From Bacillota bacterium (GTDB taxonomy: Bacteria; Bacillota; DTU030; DUMP01), in assembly GCA_030154105.1 (NCBI GenBank), contig JASKKP010000001.1:145967-209966 (forward strand): 64,000 nucleotides of DNA, in the 5' to 3' direction. Under the pieces are notes generated by a model. The model was not told the DNA's origin. It saw nothing but the letters and a program-made list of their open reading frames with translations, and did not search any database. The number at the start of each line of letters is the position of its first letter. Position 1 is the stretch's first letter. Shown piece by piece: positions 1 through 7,169 of this stretch. A program made the translations under genes and the position numbers.

Positions 1-2
1 TG

Positions 3-224
3 GCCCTGATGCTGGGAACCATGCTGCATTCCATCGCCGTCGGGAACCTCCTTCCTGCGCGGGTGCGGTTGGTGTGTGTGGACATCAACCCGGCCGTGGT
101 CACCAAGCTCGTCGACCGGGGGAGCTTTCAGGCCGTGGGTGTGGTGAGCGATGTGGAATGGTTCCTAAGGCAGCTGGCCTTGGAGATTTTGGATAAAGAA
201 AACGAAGAGGCAAAGGGGGTTTAA
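3..224 (+). CDS. Ornithine cyclodeaminase-type protein, TIGR00300 (LOR/SDH) family, C-terminal end
   Basis: This is the 3' end of a gene that enters from the left edge; the frame is open to base 3. The stretch [12 protein letters not shown] followed by [17 protein letters not shown] is the conserved C-terminal NAD-binding signature of the LOR/SDH (TIGR00300) family, found in archaeal ornithine cyclodeaminases and in the C-terminal half of cyanobacterial ArgZ/AgrE. Family members convert ornithine to proline and ammonia. Only about 73 residues are visible, so substrate and full length cannot be judged. The stop is two bases before the next start, suggesting co-transcription with the downstream regulator. 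The family call is from memory of the motif, not from a search. Confidence 0.75.
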   Translation, partial: ALMLGTMLHSIAVGNLLPARVRLVCVDINPAVVTKLVDRGSFQAVGVVSDVEWFLRQLALEILDKENEEAKGV

Positions 225-226
225 AG

Positions 227-859
227 TTGGCTCCGCACAAGAGTTTGAGTGTACTTTCTCGCTACGAGCAGATTGCTCTAGACATCGCTTCCCGCATTTT
301 GCGGGACGAGTACAAGGTGGGGGACAAAATCTTCGGCCGATCCACGCTGGCCGGCCGGTATAAAGTATCGCCGGAGACCATCCGCCGGGCGGTCTCCCTA
401 CTAGAGGATGCGGGCGTGGTGGAGACCGCGGCGGGTATGGGCGTGATTATCAAGTCAAAGAAGGCTGCGGAGTCGTACTTTCACCAGTTCCGCGGGCAGC
501 AGGCCCTGGCCGAGCTACAGGAGAAGCTGAGCCAGCTCTTCGCCGAGAAACGCCGGCTGGACGAGGAAATTGAGAACACGGCCCGGCAGATGGTGAGCTA
601 CCTCTGGGGCATGCTGAACAACCTCCAGTACCTAGAAAAAATAGAGATACCGGAGAACTCGTGGCTGGTCGGCCAGTCTCTTTCCTCGAGCCGCATTCGC
701 TCCGAAACCGGGGCCACGGTGGTGGCCATTGAGCGGGACGGCAAGGAATATTACTCGCCTTCCTCGGATATGGTTTTTCAGGCCGGCGATCTCTTGCACG
801 TAGTGGGTACGGTGGAGGCCAAAGGACTGCTCCGGCGGCTGGTGGAACGGGAGGCTTGA
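227..859 (+). CDS. BusR-like transcriptional regulator (GntR-type winged HTH plus RCK_C domain)
   Basis: This is a 210-residue cytoplasmic DNA-binding protein. Residues about 10-75 form a GntR-type winged helix (YKVSPETIRRAVSLLEDAGV). Residues about 85-125 are a charged, probably coiled-coil linker. Residues about 130-208 form an RCK_C (TrkA_C) domain ending PSSDMVFQAGDLLHVVGT. This architecture and length match BusR, a c-di-AMP-responsive repressor of osmolyte uptake; c-di-AMP binding here is inferred from the RCK_C domain. The TTG start follows an AAGGGGG ribosome-binding site by about 8 bases. It sits between an ornithine cyclodeaminase-type gene and ireB-murA. No osmolyte transporter lies in the window, so its target is unknown. 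Confidence 0.8.
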   Translation: MAPHKSLSVLSRYEQIALDIASRILRDEYKVGDKIFGRSTLAGRYKVSPETIRRAVSLLEDAGVVETAAGMGVIIKSKKAAESYFHQFRGQQALAELQEKLSQLFAEKRRLDEEIENTARQMVSYLWGMLNNLQYLEKIEIPENSWLVGQSLSSSRIRSETGATVVAIERDGKEYYSPSSDMVFQAGDLLHVVGTVEAKGLLRRLVEREA

Positions 860-862
860 CAA

Positions 863-1156
863 GTGGCGGCGAGAGATGAACGGCAAGATACCAGGCTCTT
901 TTCTCCCCGCACGCCGGACAGCCCGGCGCGTTCCGTACTTCTCGCCGTGAGCGCGGCTCTAGAGGAACGGGGTTACGACCCGGTGGATCAGCTGGTGGGT
1001 TATCTGCTTTCTGGCGACCCTGCTTACGTTACCAGCTACGGCAACGCGCGCAGCCTTATCCGCGGCCTTGGGCGGGAAGAAGTGTTGGAGGAAATTGTCC
1101 GCGGCTACCTGACGGCGGCGAAAGGGGGGCGTGCGGATGGAAAAGCTGGTGATTGA
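863..1156 (+). CDS. ireB: IreB family regulatory phosphoprotein
   Basis: This 97-residue protein carries the IreB (UPF0297/DUF965) core: YDPVDQLVGYLLSGDPAYV followed by NARSLIRGLGREEVLEEIV. In Enterococcus, IreB is phosphorylated by the PASTA kinase IreK and limits cell-wall stress resistance. The acidic N-terminal tail with several Thr and Ser residues fits the phosphorylation site. The GTG start has a GGGAGG site close upstream. The 3' end overlaps murA by 20 bases, consistent with a cell-envelope operon. In most Firmicutes the gene lies between alaS and ruvX, so the murA neighbour is unusual but functionally sensible. Confidence 0.9.
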   Translation: MAARDERQDTRLFSPRTPDSPARSVLLAVSAALEERGYDPVDQLVGYLLSGDPAYVTSYGNARSLIRGLGREEVLEEIVRGYLTAAKGGRADGKAGD

Positions 1157-2393
1157 AGGCGGGCGCGCCTTGAATGGTTCCGTCGTGGCCAGCGGAGCAA
1201 AAAACAGCGCCCTTCCGCTGCTTGTTGCCGCAGCTCTGTCCGAGGAGGAATCGATTCTTGAAAACGTGCCCCAGGATACGGACGTAGAGGTAATGTGTTC
1301 TATCCTGCGGGCCCTGGGGGCCAGGGTGACGAGCGATGCCCCCGGGCGCGTAAGGGTAAGTGGGGCAGGCTTGAAAGAGCCGCAGGCACCGTACGAGCTG
1401 GTGCGCCGCATGCGGGCTTCTTTTTATGTTGCCGGACTGCTTCTCGGACGCCTCGGACGGGCGGTAGTGGCCCTTCCCGGGGGCTGCTCCATCGGGTCGC
1501 GACCGGTAGATTACCACATTAAAGGCTTTGAGGCCCTGGGGGCCAAGGTTTCGCTCGAGCACGGTTTTATGAAGGCCGAAGCGCCGCGCCTGACCGGGGC
1601 CAAGTACTACGTCGGCCGGGCCAGCGTAGGGGCCACCATCAACACCATGCTGGCGGCAGTGCTGGCCGAGGGCACCACCATCCTAGAGAACGCCGCCCGC
1701 GAACCGGAAGTGGTGGACGTGGCTAATTTCTTAAACAGCATGGGGGCCCGAATTAAAGGCGCCGGCATGGACGTGATCCGCATTGAAGGGGTGCGGAAAC
1801 TCCACGGTGCCGAACACGAAATAATCCCCGACCGGATTGAAGCCGGGTCCTATCTCATCCTGGGCGCCGTGGCCGGCGGGGAAGTCACGGTGGAGAATGC
1901 CATAGCCGAGCACCTACGGGCGCTCCTTTCCAGCCTGGAGGCCATTGGGGTGGAGGTCAAGGAGAGCACTACGGCCATTACGGTAAAGAAAAAGGAGCCC
2001 TTGGCTCCCCTAAACGTAGTTACCCAACCTTATCCCGGCTTTCCAACCGATCTGCAGGCGCCGCTTGCGGTGCTCCTTACGCAGGCCGATGGGGTGAGCA
2101 CCCTGCGCGAGACCATCTTCGACGGACGCTTTAAGTATGTGGACGAACTGAGGCGCATGGGGGCCGACATAAAAGTAGAACGCGACACGGCCATTATTAC
2201 GGGACCTGTCAAGCTTACTGGGGCACCCGTGGAGGCGACAGACCTGAGGGGCGGCATGGCCCTGGTGATAGCCGCGCTCGCCGCTGAGGGAAGGAGCGAG
2301 GTAACCGGTCTGGAACACATCGACCGCGGTTACGAGCACCTGACCGCGAAACTTCAAGCGTTGGGGGCAAAAGTTGAGCGCGTCGGGAGCTAG
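1137..2393 (+). CDS. murA: UDP-N-acetylglucosamine 1-carboxyvinyltransferase MurA
   Basis: MurA transfers enolpyruvate from PEP to UDP-GlcNAc in the cytoplasm, the first committed step of peptidoglycan synthesis. The product is 418 residues, normal for the family. The substrate motif SGAKNSALP is near the N-terminus, and the catalytic cysteine lies in LPGGCSIGSRPVD at position 117, matching Cys115 of E. coli. A cysteine here predicts fosfomycin sensitivity at this target. I chose ATG 1137 over GTG 1131 because the AGGGGGG site is better spaced and the cysteine numbering fits. It overlaps ireB by 20 bases. Confidence 0.95.
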   Translation: MEKLVIEGGRALNGSVVASGAKNSALPLLVAAALSEEESILENVPQDTDVEVMCSILRALGARVTSDAPGRVRVSGAGLKEPQAPYELVRRMRASFYVAGLLLGRLGRAVVALPGGCSIGSRPVDYHIKGFEALGAKVSLEHGFMKAEAPRLTGAKYYVGRASVGATINTMLAAVLAEGTTILENAAREPEVVDVANFLNSMGARIKGAGMDVIRIEGVRKLHGAEHEIIPDRIEAGSYLILGAVAGGEVTVENAIAEHLRALLSSLEAIGVEVKESTTAITVKKKEPLAPLNVVTQPYPGFPTDLQAPLAVLLTQADGVSTLRETIFDGRFKYVDELRRMGADIKVERDTAIITGPVKLTGAPVEATDLRGGMALVIAALAAEGRSEVTGLEHIDRGYEHLTAKLQALGAKVERVGS

Positions 2394-2424
2394 GGCGGCT
2401 GAAGCTGTGACCGGGAGATTTTTC

Positions 2425-2670
2425 TTAACGCAGTGGCAGGCTGGCCGCGGTTACGCCGGGGATGGCGCTTAGGTCCGCTACAATCGCTTCGGCGCGTTTC
2501 CGGTCGGCATCGAGGGTGAGGGTGATGATGCCGTTTTCTTTGTTGCCGTCCGGGAGCCCGGTACGGCTCAAAATGGCGTCGCCGTGGCGCGTAAGGACTT
2601 CCTGGACCCGCGGCCCGAGCTCTGCGCGACGGGGGACGAGAATGCCTACTATGCTGATATGATCGAACAC
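2425..2670 (-). CDS. TM1266-family (iron-only hydrogenase system regulator-like) small protein
   Basis: This 81-residue protein resembles the TM1266 family, a ferredoxin-like/ACT-like fold related to the C-terminal domain of NikR. Visible features are an HISIVGILV strand, an invariant-type GDAILSRTGLP turn and a NGIITLTLDADR strand. Members are often encoded beside HydE/F/G maturases of [FeFe] hydrogenase, but none is in this window. The start is GTG 2670 because AGGAGGTGGG lies about 7 bases upstream; an upstream in-frame GTG at 2700 lacks such a site. It is convergent with murA, leaving about 30 bases between the stops. Function is unproven. Confidence 0.75.
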   Translation of the reverse strand: MFDHISIVGILVPRRAELGPRVQEVLTRHGDAILSRTGLPDGNKENGIITLTLDADRKRAEAIVADLSAIPGVTAASLPLR

Positions 2671-2735
2671 CTTCCCACCTCCTACTCTGAAAACTGCCAC
2701 CGTTCAACTTACTGCCCCGGGGCCATCCTCCGCAC

Positions 2736-2840
2736 GGCGCATTAGGCCCGAAGGGCCGATCCCAGCCTGAGCCCCGAGCGAGCCGAGTTCGTTCGTCCTC
2801 AGGTCGTTCGCGCCCCAGGGAGATGCCCGAGGGGGCATGG
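2736..2840 (-). repeat. Dispersed GC-rich repeat, right arm plus tail, inverted copy
   Basis: Read on the minus strand, this intergenic segment matches the right half and tail of the repeat at 19137-19240. Shared blocks are CGACCTGAGGACGAACGAAC, then CTCGG and TCGCTCGGGG, then a CGGCCCT..CGGGCCT block. It lies between the TM1266-family gene and the metallo-beta-lactamase gene. It is one of at least six copies or fragments in this window. Confidence 0.6.
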
Positions 2841-2865
2841 AAAAAAGAAACAAGGGGAGAGACGT

Positions 2866-3606
2866 GTGGAACTTACCGTCCTGGGCCGGTACGGACCTTA
2901 TCCGGCGGCAAAAGGTGCCTGTTCCGGTTACCTGGTTACTTTAGGCGAAACCCGGTTACTCCTCGACTGCGGCGCAGGCGTGCTCGGCCGGCTGGTGAGT
3001 TTTGTTTCTTTGGACAACCTTACGGGCATTATCCTCTCCCATCTGCATAGCGATCATACCAGCGACTATTTCGTTTTGCGCTACGCGTTGGAAGTGGCCT
3101 ACTTACAGGGCCGGCAGCGCGAGCCTCTGCCGGTTTGGGCGCCGGCCGAACCGGCGGAAGAATTCGCCCGCCTTGATTACCGCGGATTAGTAAGCGTACA
3201 CGAAGTAGAGGAGGGGCAGGCCGTAGAGATCGGCGGGATTAGGGCTGTGCCCTTCGCCGGCCGGCACAGCGTGCCGAGTTACGGCTGGCTTTTGACGGGC
3301 GGTGGAGCTACCCTCGCCTATTCGGCCGACACCGAGCCCTTTCCGGAACTGGAAGAGAAAGTCCGCGGGGCAGATCTTTTTCTCTGCGAGGCCACCTACA
3401 CCCAGGCGCAGCTCGCCCAGGGGGCGCGCAACCACCTGACGGCAGCTCAGGCGGCCGGGGTGGCGCGGGCGGCAGGGGTGGGCCGACTCCTTCTCACCCA
3501 CCTTTCTCCGCTCCAGGATCTCGATGTTCTTCTGCGCGAGGCCGGGCGCGAATTTCCGGCCGTGGCCCTGGCCGAGGAAGGAAGGACTTACCGAGTTCGG
3601 GCATAG
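2866..3606 (+). CDS. MBL-fold metallohydrolase (RNase Z-like)
   Basis: This 246-residue protein has the full metallo-beta-lactamase metal set: HLHSDH (HxHxDH) near residue 60, a histidine in GRHSVPSYGW, an aspartate in SADTEPF, and a final histidine in LTHLSP. The short length and the absence of an RNase Z exosite insertion place it in the general RNase Z-like hydrolase group of unknown substrate. The GTG start follows AGGGGAGA by five bases. It has its own leader, which contains a GC-rich repeat, and a 74-base gap before the VanW gene. Possible substrates include phosphodiesters; none can be named from sequence. Confidence 0.85.
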   Translation: MELTVLGRYGPYPAAKGACSGYLVTLGETRLLLDCGAGVLGRLVSFVSLDNLTGIILSHLHSDHTSDYFVLRYALEVAYLQGRQREPLPVWAPAEPAEEFARLDYRGLVSVHEVEEGQAVEIGGIRAVPFAGRHSVPSYGWLLTGGGATLAYSADTEPFPELEEKVRGADLFLCEATYTQAQLAQGARNHLTAAQAAGVARAAGVGRLLLTHLSPLQDLDVLLREAGREFPAVALAEEGRTYRVRA

Positions 3607-3680
3607 ATATTAACAGGCCGCCTGGCGAAGGCGGGACCCTGGCGCCCAAGCAGGGAGAATTCGTAGGAAGGGTGGACGGT

Positions 3681-5096
3681 GTGCCGGAACCAATGAAGCG
3701 CATTCCCCGTTATTATCCCTTGGCGGCTTTGGTGCTGGCGCTCCTTTTTTCCCTGAGCTTCGGCACGGCGCTGGCGCTGAAGAGCCTGCTTGCACCGGAC
3801 CGCATTGTGCCCGGAGTAAGGGTGGAGGGGATCGATCTTTCTCATCTTACGGCTGAGGAAGCCGAGCGGCTCCTCGCGCCGCGGGCGGAGGCCATTGAGG
3901 GCACCGTGCTCTTTCTCCAAGCTAGGGAGCGCACCTATACCGTAAAGGCAAAGGACATCGGGATTGGCGCGGATGTAAAGCTTACGGTTAAGAACGCTTT
4001 GGCCGTAGGGCATAGAGGTAACCTGTTGGAAATGCTGCGCGAGCGCTATAAGATCAAACAAACAGGCTACACCCTGCCTTTAGAACTCAGCCTGGACACC
4101 CGGAAACTTCAAGGTTACCTGGCCCAGCTGGCGCAGGAGATAAATGTTCCGCCACGCGATGCCTACCTGACCTTAAATGAGAAGAACGAAGCCGAGCCGG
4201 TGGCCGGCAAAGCCGGGCGTGCTTTGGACGTGGCTGAATCTGAGGAGCGGATCGTGGCGGCGGTGCGGCGTGGCGGCGGTTACGTGGCCCTGGTAGTGAA
4301 GGAAATCCCGCCCAAGCGCACCGTAGAGGACCTGTGGCGCCTGGGCATCCGCGACGTGGTGGCTCTTTACACCACCCGGTTCAAGGCGAGCGACCGGGAC
4401 AGGACGTACAACCTAAAACTAGGCGCAGAGGCACTTAACGGCCATGTGGTAGCCCCCGACGAGGTGTTTTCTTTCAACGAAGTGGTCGGGCCGCGCGAAG
4501 CCCGGCAGGGTTACCGCGAGGCGCCGGTGATTATCAAGAACGAGTTAGTACCCGGCATCGGCGGGGGGATCTGCCAGGTGTCCAGCACGCTTTACAACGC
4601 GGTACTCTTGGCCGGCATGGACCCGGTAGAGCGCAGCAACCACTCCCTCCCCAGCGCCTACGTGGGACTAGGCAGGGATGCCACCGTAGCCTACGGCAGC
4701 ATCGACTTCAAGTTTAAGAATACCCGGCCCGAGCCGGTGATGCTTGGGAGCCGGGTCCACGGGAACGAGCTGACCATCGCCATTTTCGGCACCCCGCGCG
4801 AGGAAAAGGTCGAGATAAACACCACCGTGGAAGAGGAGATACCGTTTCCCGTCCTGTTCAAAGAGGACCCCACCCTGAAGCCGGGCGAAGATAAACTCAA
4901 GCAGGAAGGAAGGCCTGGCTACAAGGTGGTCGTCCGGCGGCGCATCTGGCGCGCAGGCCGGCTGGTGCGAGACGAGATCCTCTCGCGCGACACCTACCAG
5001 CCACAGCCCGAGGTTCACCTGGTCGGCGCGGTGCCGGGACCTGAAGTCCCCTTTTCCCCGGCGCGGGTTTCACCTCAGCCGAAGGCGAGCCGGTAG
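3681..5096 (+). CDS. VanW family protein with N-terminal membrane anchor
   Basis: This protein of about 471 residues starts with a basic stretch and a single membrane segment (about residues 12-33), so it is probably membrane-anchored and extracytoplasmic. A peptidoglycan-binding-type (YoaR) domain follows to about residue 215. A VanW domain follows, with FSFNEVVGPR, GGGICQVSSTLYNA and ERSNHSLPSAYV. The C-terminal region (VVVRRRIWRAGR) resembles a G5 domain. VanW function is unknown; homologues accompany vancomycin resistance and sporulation or cell-wall genes. I chose GTG 3681, about 8 bases after AGGAAGGG; GTG 3672 and ATG 3693 are alternatives. No Van resistance genes are adjacent. Confidence 0.85.
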   Translation: MPEPMKRIPRYYPLAALVLALLFSLSFGTALALKSLLAPDRIVPGVRVEGIDLSHLTAEEAERLLAPRAEAIEGTVLFLQARERTYTVKAKDIGIGADVKLTVKNALAVGHRGNLLEMLRERYKIKQTGYTLPLELSLDTRKLQGYLAQLAQEINVPPRDAYLTLNEKNEAEPVAGKAGRALDVAESEERIVAAVRRGGGYVALVVKEIPPKRTVEDLWRLGIRDVVALYTTRFKASDRDRTYNLKLGAEALNGHVVAPDEVFSFNEVVGPREARQGYREAPVIIKNELVPGIGGGICQVSSTLYNAVLLAGMDPVERSNHSLPSAYVGLGRDATVAYGSIDFKFKNTRPEPVMLGSRVHGNELTIAIFGTPREEKVEINTTVEEEIPFPVLFKEDPTLKPGEDKLKQEGRPGYKVVVRRRIWRAGRLVRDEILSRDTYQPQPEVHLVGAVPGPEVPFSPARVSPQPKASR

Positions 5097-5097
5097 C

Positions 5098-5136
5098 CGC
5101 CATCCGGCGCGCCGCAGGGGATGCCCGAGTGCCGAA
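5098..5136 (+). repeat. Dispersed GC-rich repeat, short left-arm fragment
   Basis: This fragment lies immediately after the VanW stop codon. It contains GCGCGCCGC followed by AGGGGATGCCCGAG, matching the left arm of the repeat at 19082. It is only about 40 bases long, so confidence depends on the other copies. Confidence 0.45.
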
Positions 5137-5326
5137 GCTTTTCCACTACTGCCGCTGCCGCGCGCGGCAGGGGAGTCTTAGAAAAAAAGAGGAGCAGTTC
5201 AAGCCTGCTCCGCCAAGAAAAGGGGGAGGCTTAGTAGAACTAAGCCCAAGGAAATTAAGTGCCCCCATTGTAACAAATCCTCCGTGAAAAGTCAACAAAG
5301 CTTACTGAATAATTTTCACCGCTTTC

Positions 5327-5355
5327 TTGACAGCCAAGGGCCGGTCCGTTATCAT
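5327..5355 (+). promoter_or_regulatory. Sigma-A-type promoter of guaA
   Basis: A perfect -35 TTGACA (5327-5332) is separated by 17 bases from TATCAT (5350-5355). It lies about 40 bases before the guaA ATG, leaving a short leader with no visible riboswitch. The rest of the 300-base gap upstream (5097-5326) holds a repeat fragment and an AGGAGCAG..CTGCTCC hairpin near 5200, with nothing else recognised. Confidence 0.8.
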
Positions 5356-5396
5356 CGGGAAGGTAGAACAGCGAAACCGTGAAGGGAAGATCAAGC

Positions 5397-6935
5397 ATGG
5401 CTTTAGAGGACCAGGAGCGAATTATAATTTTAGACTTTGGTGGCCAGTACGCACAGCTCATTGCCCGGCGGGTGCGCGAACAAAAGGTGTACGCGGAGAT
5501 CCTGCCTTTCGATACTCCACTGGCCGAAATCAAAGCGCGCCAACCGCGCGGGATTATTTTTTCCGGCGGGCCGGCAACGGTGTTTGTGCCGGGCGCGCCC
5601 AAGTGCGACCCGGGAGTCCTTGCGCTGGGCGTTCCCGTGCTCGGGATCTGTTACGGGCACCAACTGATGGCCTATCTTTTGGGCGGGAAGGTAGGGCCGG
5701 CCGAGCGGCGAGAATACGGCCGGACCATCGTTACCGTGGACGAACCGCGGGGGATTCTCCAAGACTGGGAACGACAGGAACAGTGCTGGATGAGCCACGG
5801 GGTGGAGGTGGACGAGCCTCCGGCCGGCTTCACCGTTCTTGCCCATACCGCAACCACGCCGGTGGCGGCCATGGGGGATTTTACGCGCAACCTTTACGGC
5901 GTACAATTTCACCCCGAGGTAGTTCACACCCCCAAGGGAGAGCTCCTCATCCGGCGCTTCCTGTACGATATCTGCGGCTGCACGGGGAAGTGGGACCTCG
6001 GCTCTTTTGCCGAAGAGGCCATCGCGGCGATTAAAGAGCAGGTAGGAAACGGGCAGGTTATCTGCGCTTTGAGCGGCGGCGTGGACTCTTCGGTGGCGGC
6101 CACCCTTGTCCACTGGGCGGTCGGCGACCAGCTCACGAGCATATTCGTGGACCACGGTCTCCTACGCCAGGGGGAGGCGGAGCAGGTGGTGACCACGTTC
6201 CGTAAGCGCGGCTTTAAGCTTATCCATGTGGACGCCCGCGAACGCTTCCTGAAGCGGCTGGCCGGGGTTGTCGACCCGGAAAAGAAGCGGAAAATCATCG
6301 GCGAGGAATTCATCCGCGTTTTTGAAGAAGAGGCGCGGCGTCTGGGTCGGGTCGACTTTTTGGTGCAGGGCACGGTGTATCCCGACGTGATCGAGAGCGG
6401 CACGGCTACGGCGGCCACCATCAAATCGCACCACAACGTGGGCGGGCTGCCGGAGAAGATGAACCTGAAGCTGATCGAGCCGCTGCGCCTGCTCTTTAAG
6501 GATGAGGTGCGGCGCTTGGGCGAAGAACTGGGACTGCCGGAGGAGATCGTCTGGCGCCATCCCTTCCCGGGTCCCGGGCTGGCCATCCGCATTTTGGGGG
6601 AGGTAACGGCCGAGAAGCTGGCCATCCTGCGGCAGGCCGATGCCATCGTCACCGAAGAGGTGCGCGCGGCCGGCCTTTACCGTAAAGTTTGGCAGGCCTT
6701 TGCGGTGCTGCCGGACATTAAAAGTGTTGGCGTGATGGGCGACGAGCGCACCTACGCCTATACCGTAGCCGTGCGTGCTGTGGAGAGCACCGACGGCATG
6801 ACGGCGGACTGGGTCCGTCTTCCTTATGAAGTTCTAGAGAAGATAGCGGCGCGCATCGTCGGCGAGGTGCCGCACGTGAACCGCGTTGTCTACGACATCA
6901 CCTCTAAGCCGCCGGCCACCATTGAGTGGGAATAG
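5397..6935 (+). CDS. guaA: GMP synthase (glutamine-hydrolysing)
   Basis: GuaA aminates XMP to GMP using ATP and glutamine in the cytoplasm. The 512-residue protein has an N-terminal class I glutamine amidotransferase domain with nucleophile Cys85 (GICYGHQ) and His172/Glu174 in VQFHPEVV. An ATP pyrophosphatase domain follows with the P-loop SGGVDSS near residue 226. The C-terminal dimerisation domain ends in the usual [11 protein letters not shown] 5397 is preceded by GAAGGGAAG; an upstream in-frame GTG at 5379 would add non-conserved residues. It has its own promoter and terminator, so it is monocistronic and separate from the purine operon 9.5 kb downstream. Confidence 0.97.
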   Translation: MALEDQERIIILDFGGQYAQLIARRVREQKVYAEILPFDTPLAEIKARQPRGIIFSGGPATVFVPGAPKCDPGVLALGVPVLGICYGHQLMAYLLGGKVGPAERREYGRTIVTVDEPRGILQDWERQEQCWMSHGVEVDEPPAGFTVLAHTATTPVAAMGDFTRNLYGVQFHPEVVHTPKGELLIRRFLYDICGCTGKWDLGSFAEEAIAAIKEQVGNGQVICALSGGVDSSVAATLVHWAVGDQLTSIFVDHGLLRQGEAEQVVTTFRKRGFKLIHVDARERFLKRLAGVVDPEKKRKIIGEEFIRVFEEEARRLGRVDFLVQGTVYPDVIESGTATAATIKSHHNVGGLPEKMNLKLIEPLRLLFKDEVRRLGEELGLPEEIVWRHPFPGPGLAIRILGEVTAEKLAILRQADAIVTEEVRAAGLYRKVWQAFAVLPDIKSVGVMGDERTYAYTVAVRAVESTDGMTADWVRLPYEVLEKIAARIVGEVPHVNRVVYDITSKPPATIEWE

Positions 6936-6951
6936 AGGCTGCTACGCTGAA

Positions 6952-6991
6952 GTGGGCCCTGAGGGAGTTCCCGGGGCCCACATACTTTTTT
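6952..6991 (+). terminator. Intrinsic terminator of guaA
   Basis: GTGGGCCC (6952-6959) pairs with GGGCCCAC (6974-6981), followed by ATAC and six T. It lies 16 bases after the guaA stop. Confidence 0.8.
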
Positions 6992-7169
6992 GTTTCCAGG
7001 CAGCGGATCACCATACAGTCTAAAATTGCCACATTAATGCTGTCACAAAATAGTCTGCCGTCGGCAATAAACCGTGCTAGAATGAAGGGCGAAAAGGAAC
7101 TTAAAAGACGCGAAAAAGAAAAAGCGATTTTATTCCAGACCAGATTTGCCACATTGGGGAGTGGCGGCT

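Noticed and set aside
959-1562. Long minus-strand open frames across ireB and murA
   Set aside because: They lie opposite well-supported genes, are Arg/Pro-rich and reflect high GC content.
5097-5396. Guanine riboswitch before guaA
   Set aside because: The promoter lies about 40 bases before the start codon, leaving no room for an aptamer, and no purine-aptamer core is visible.
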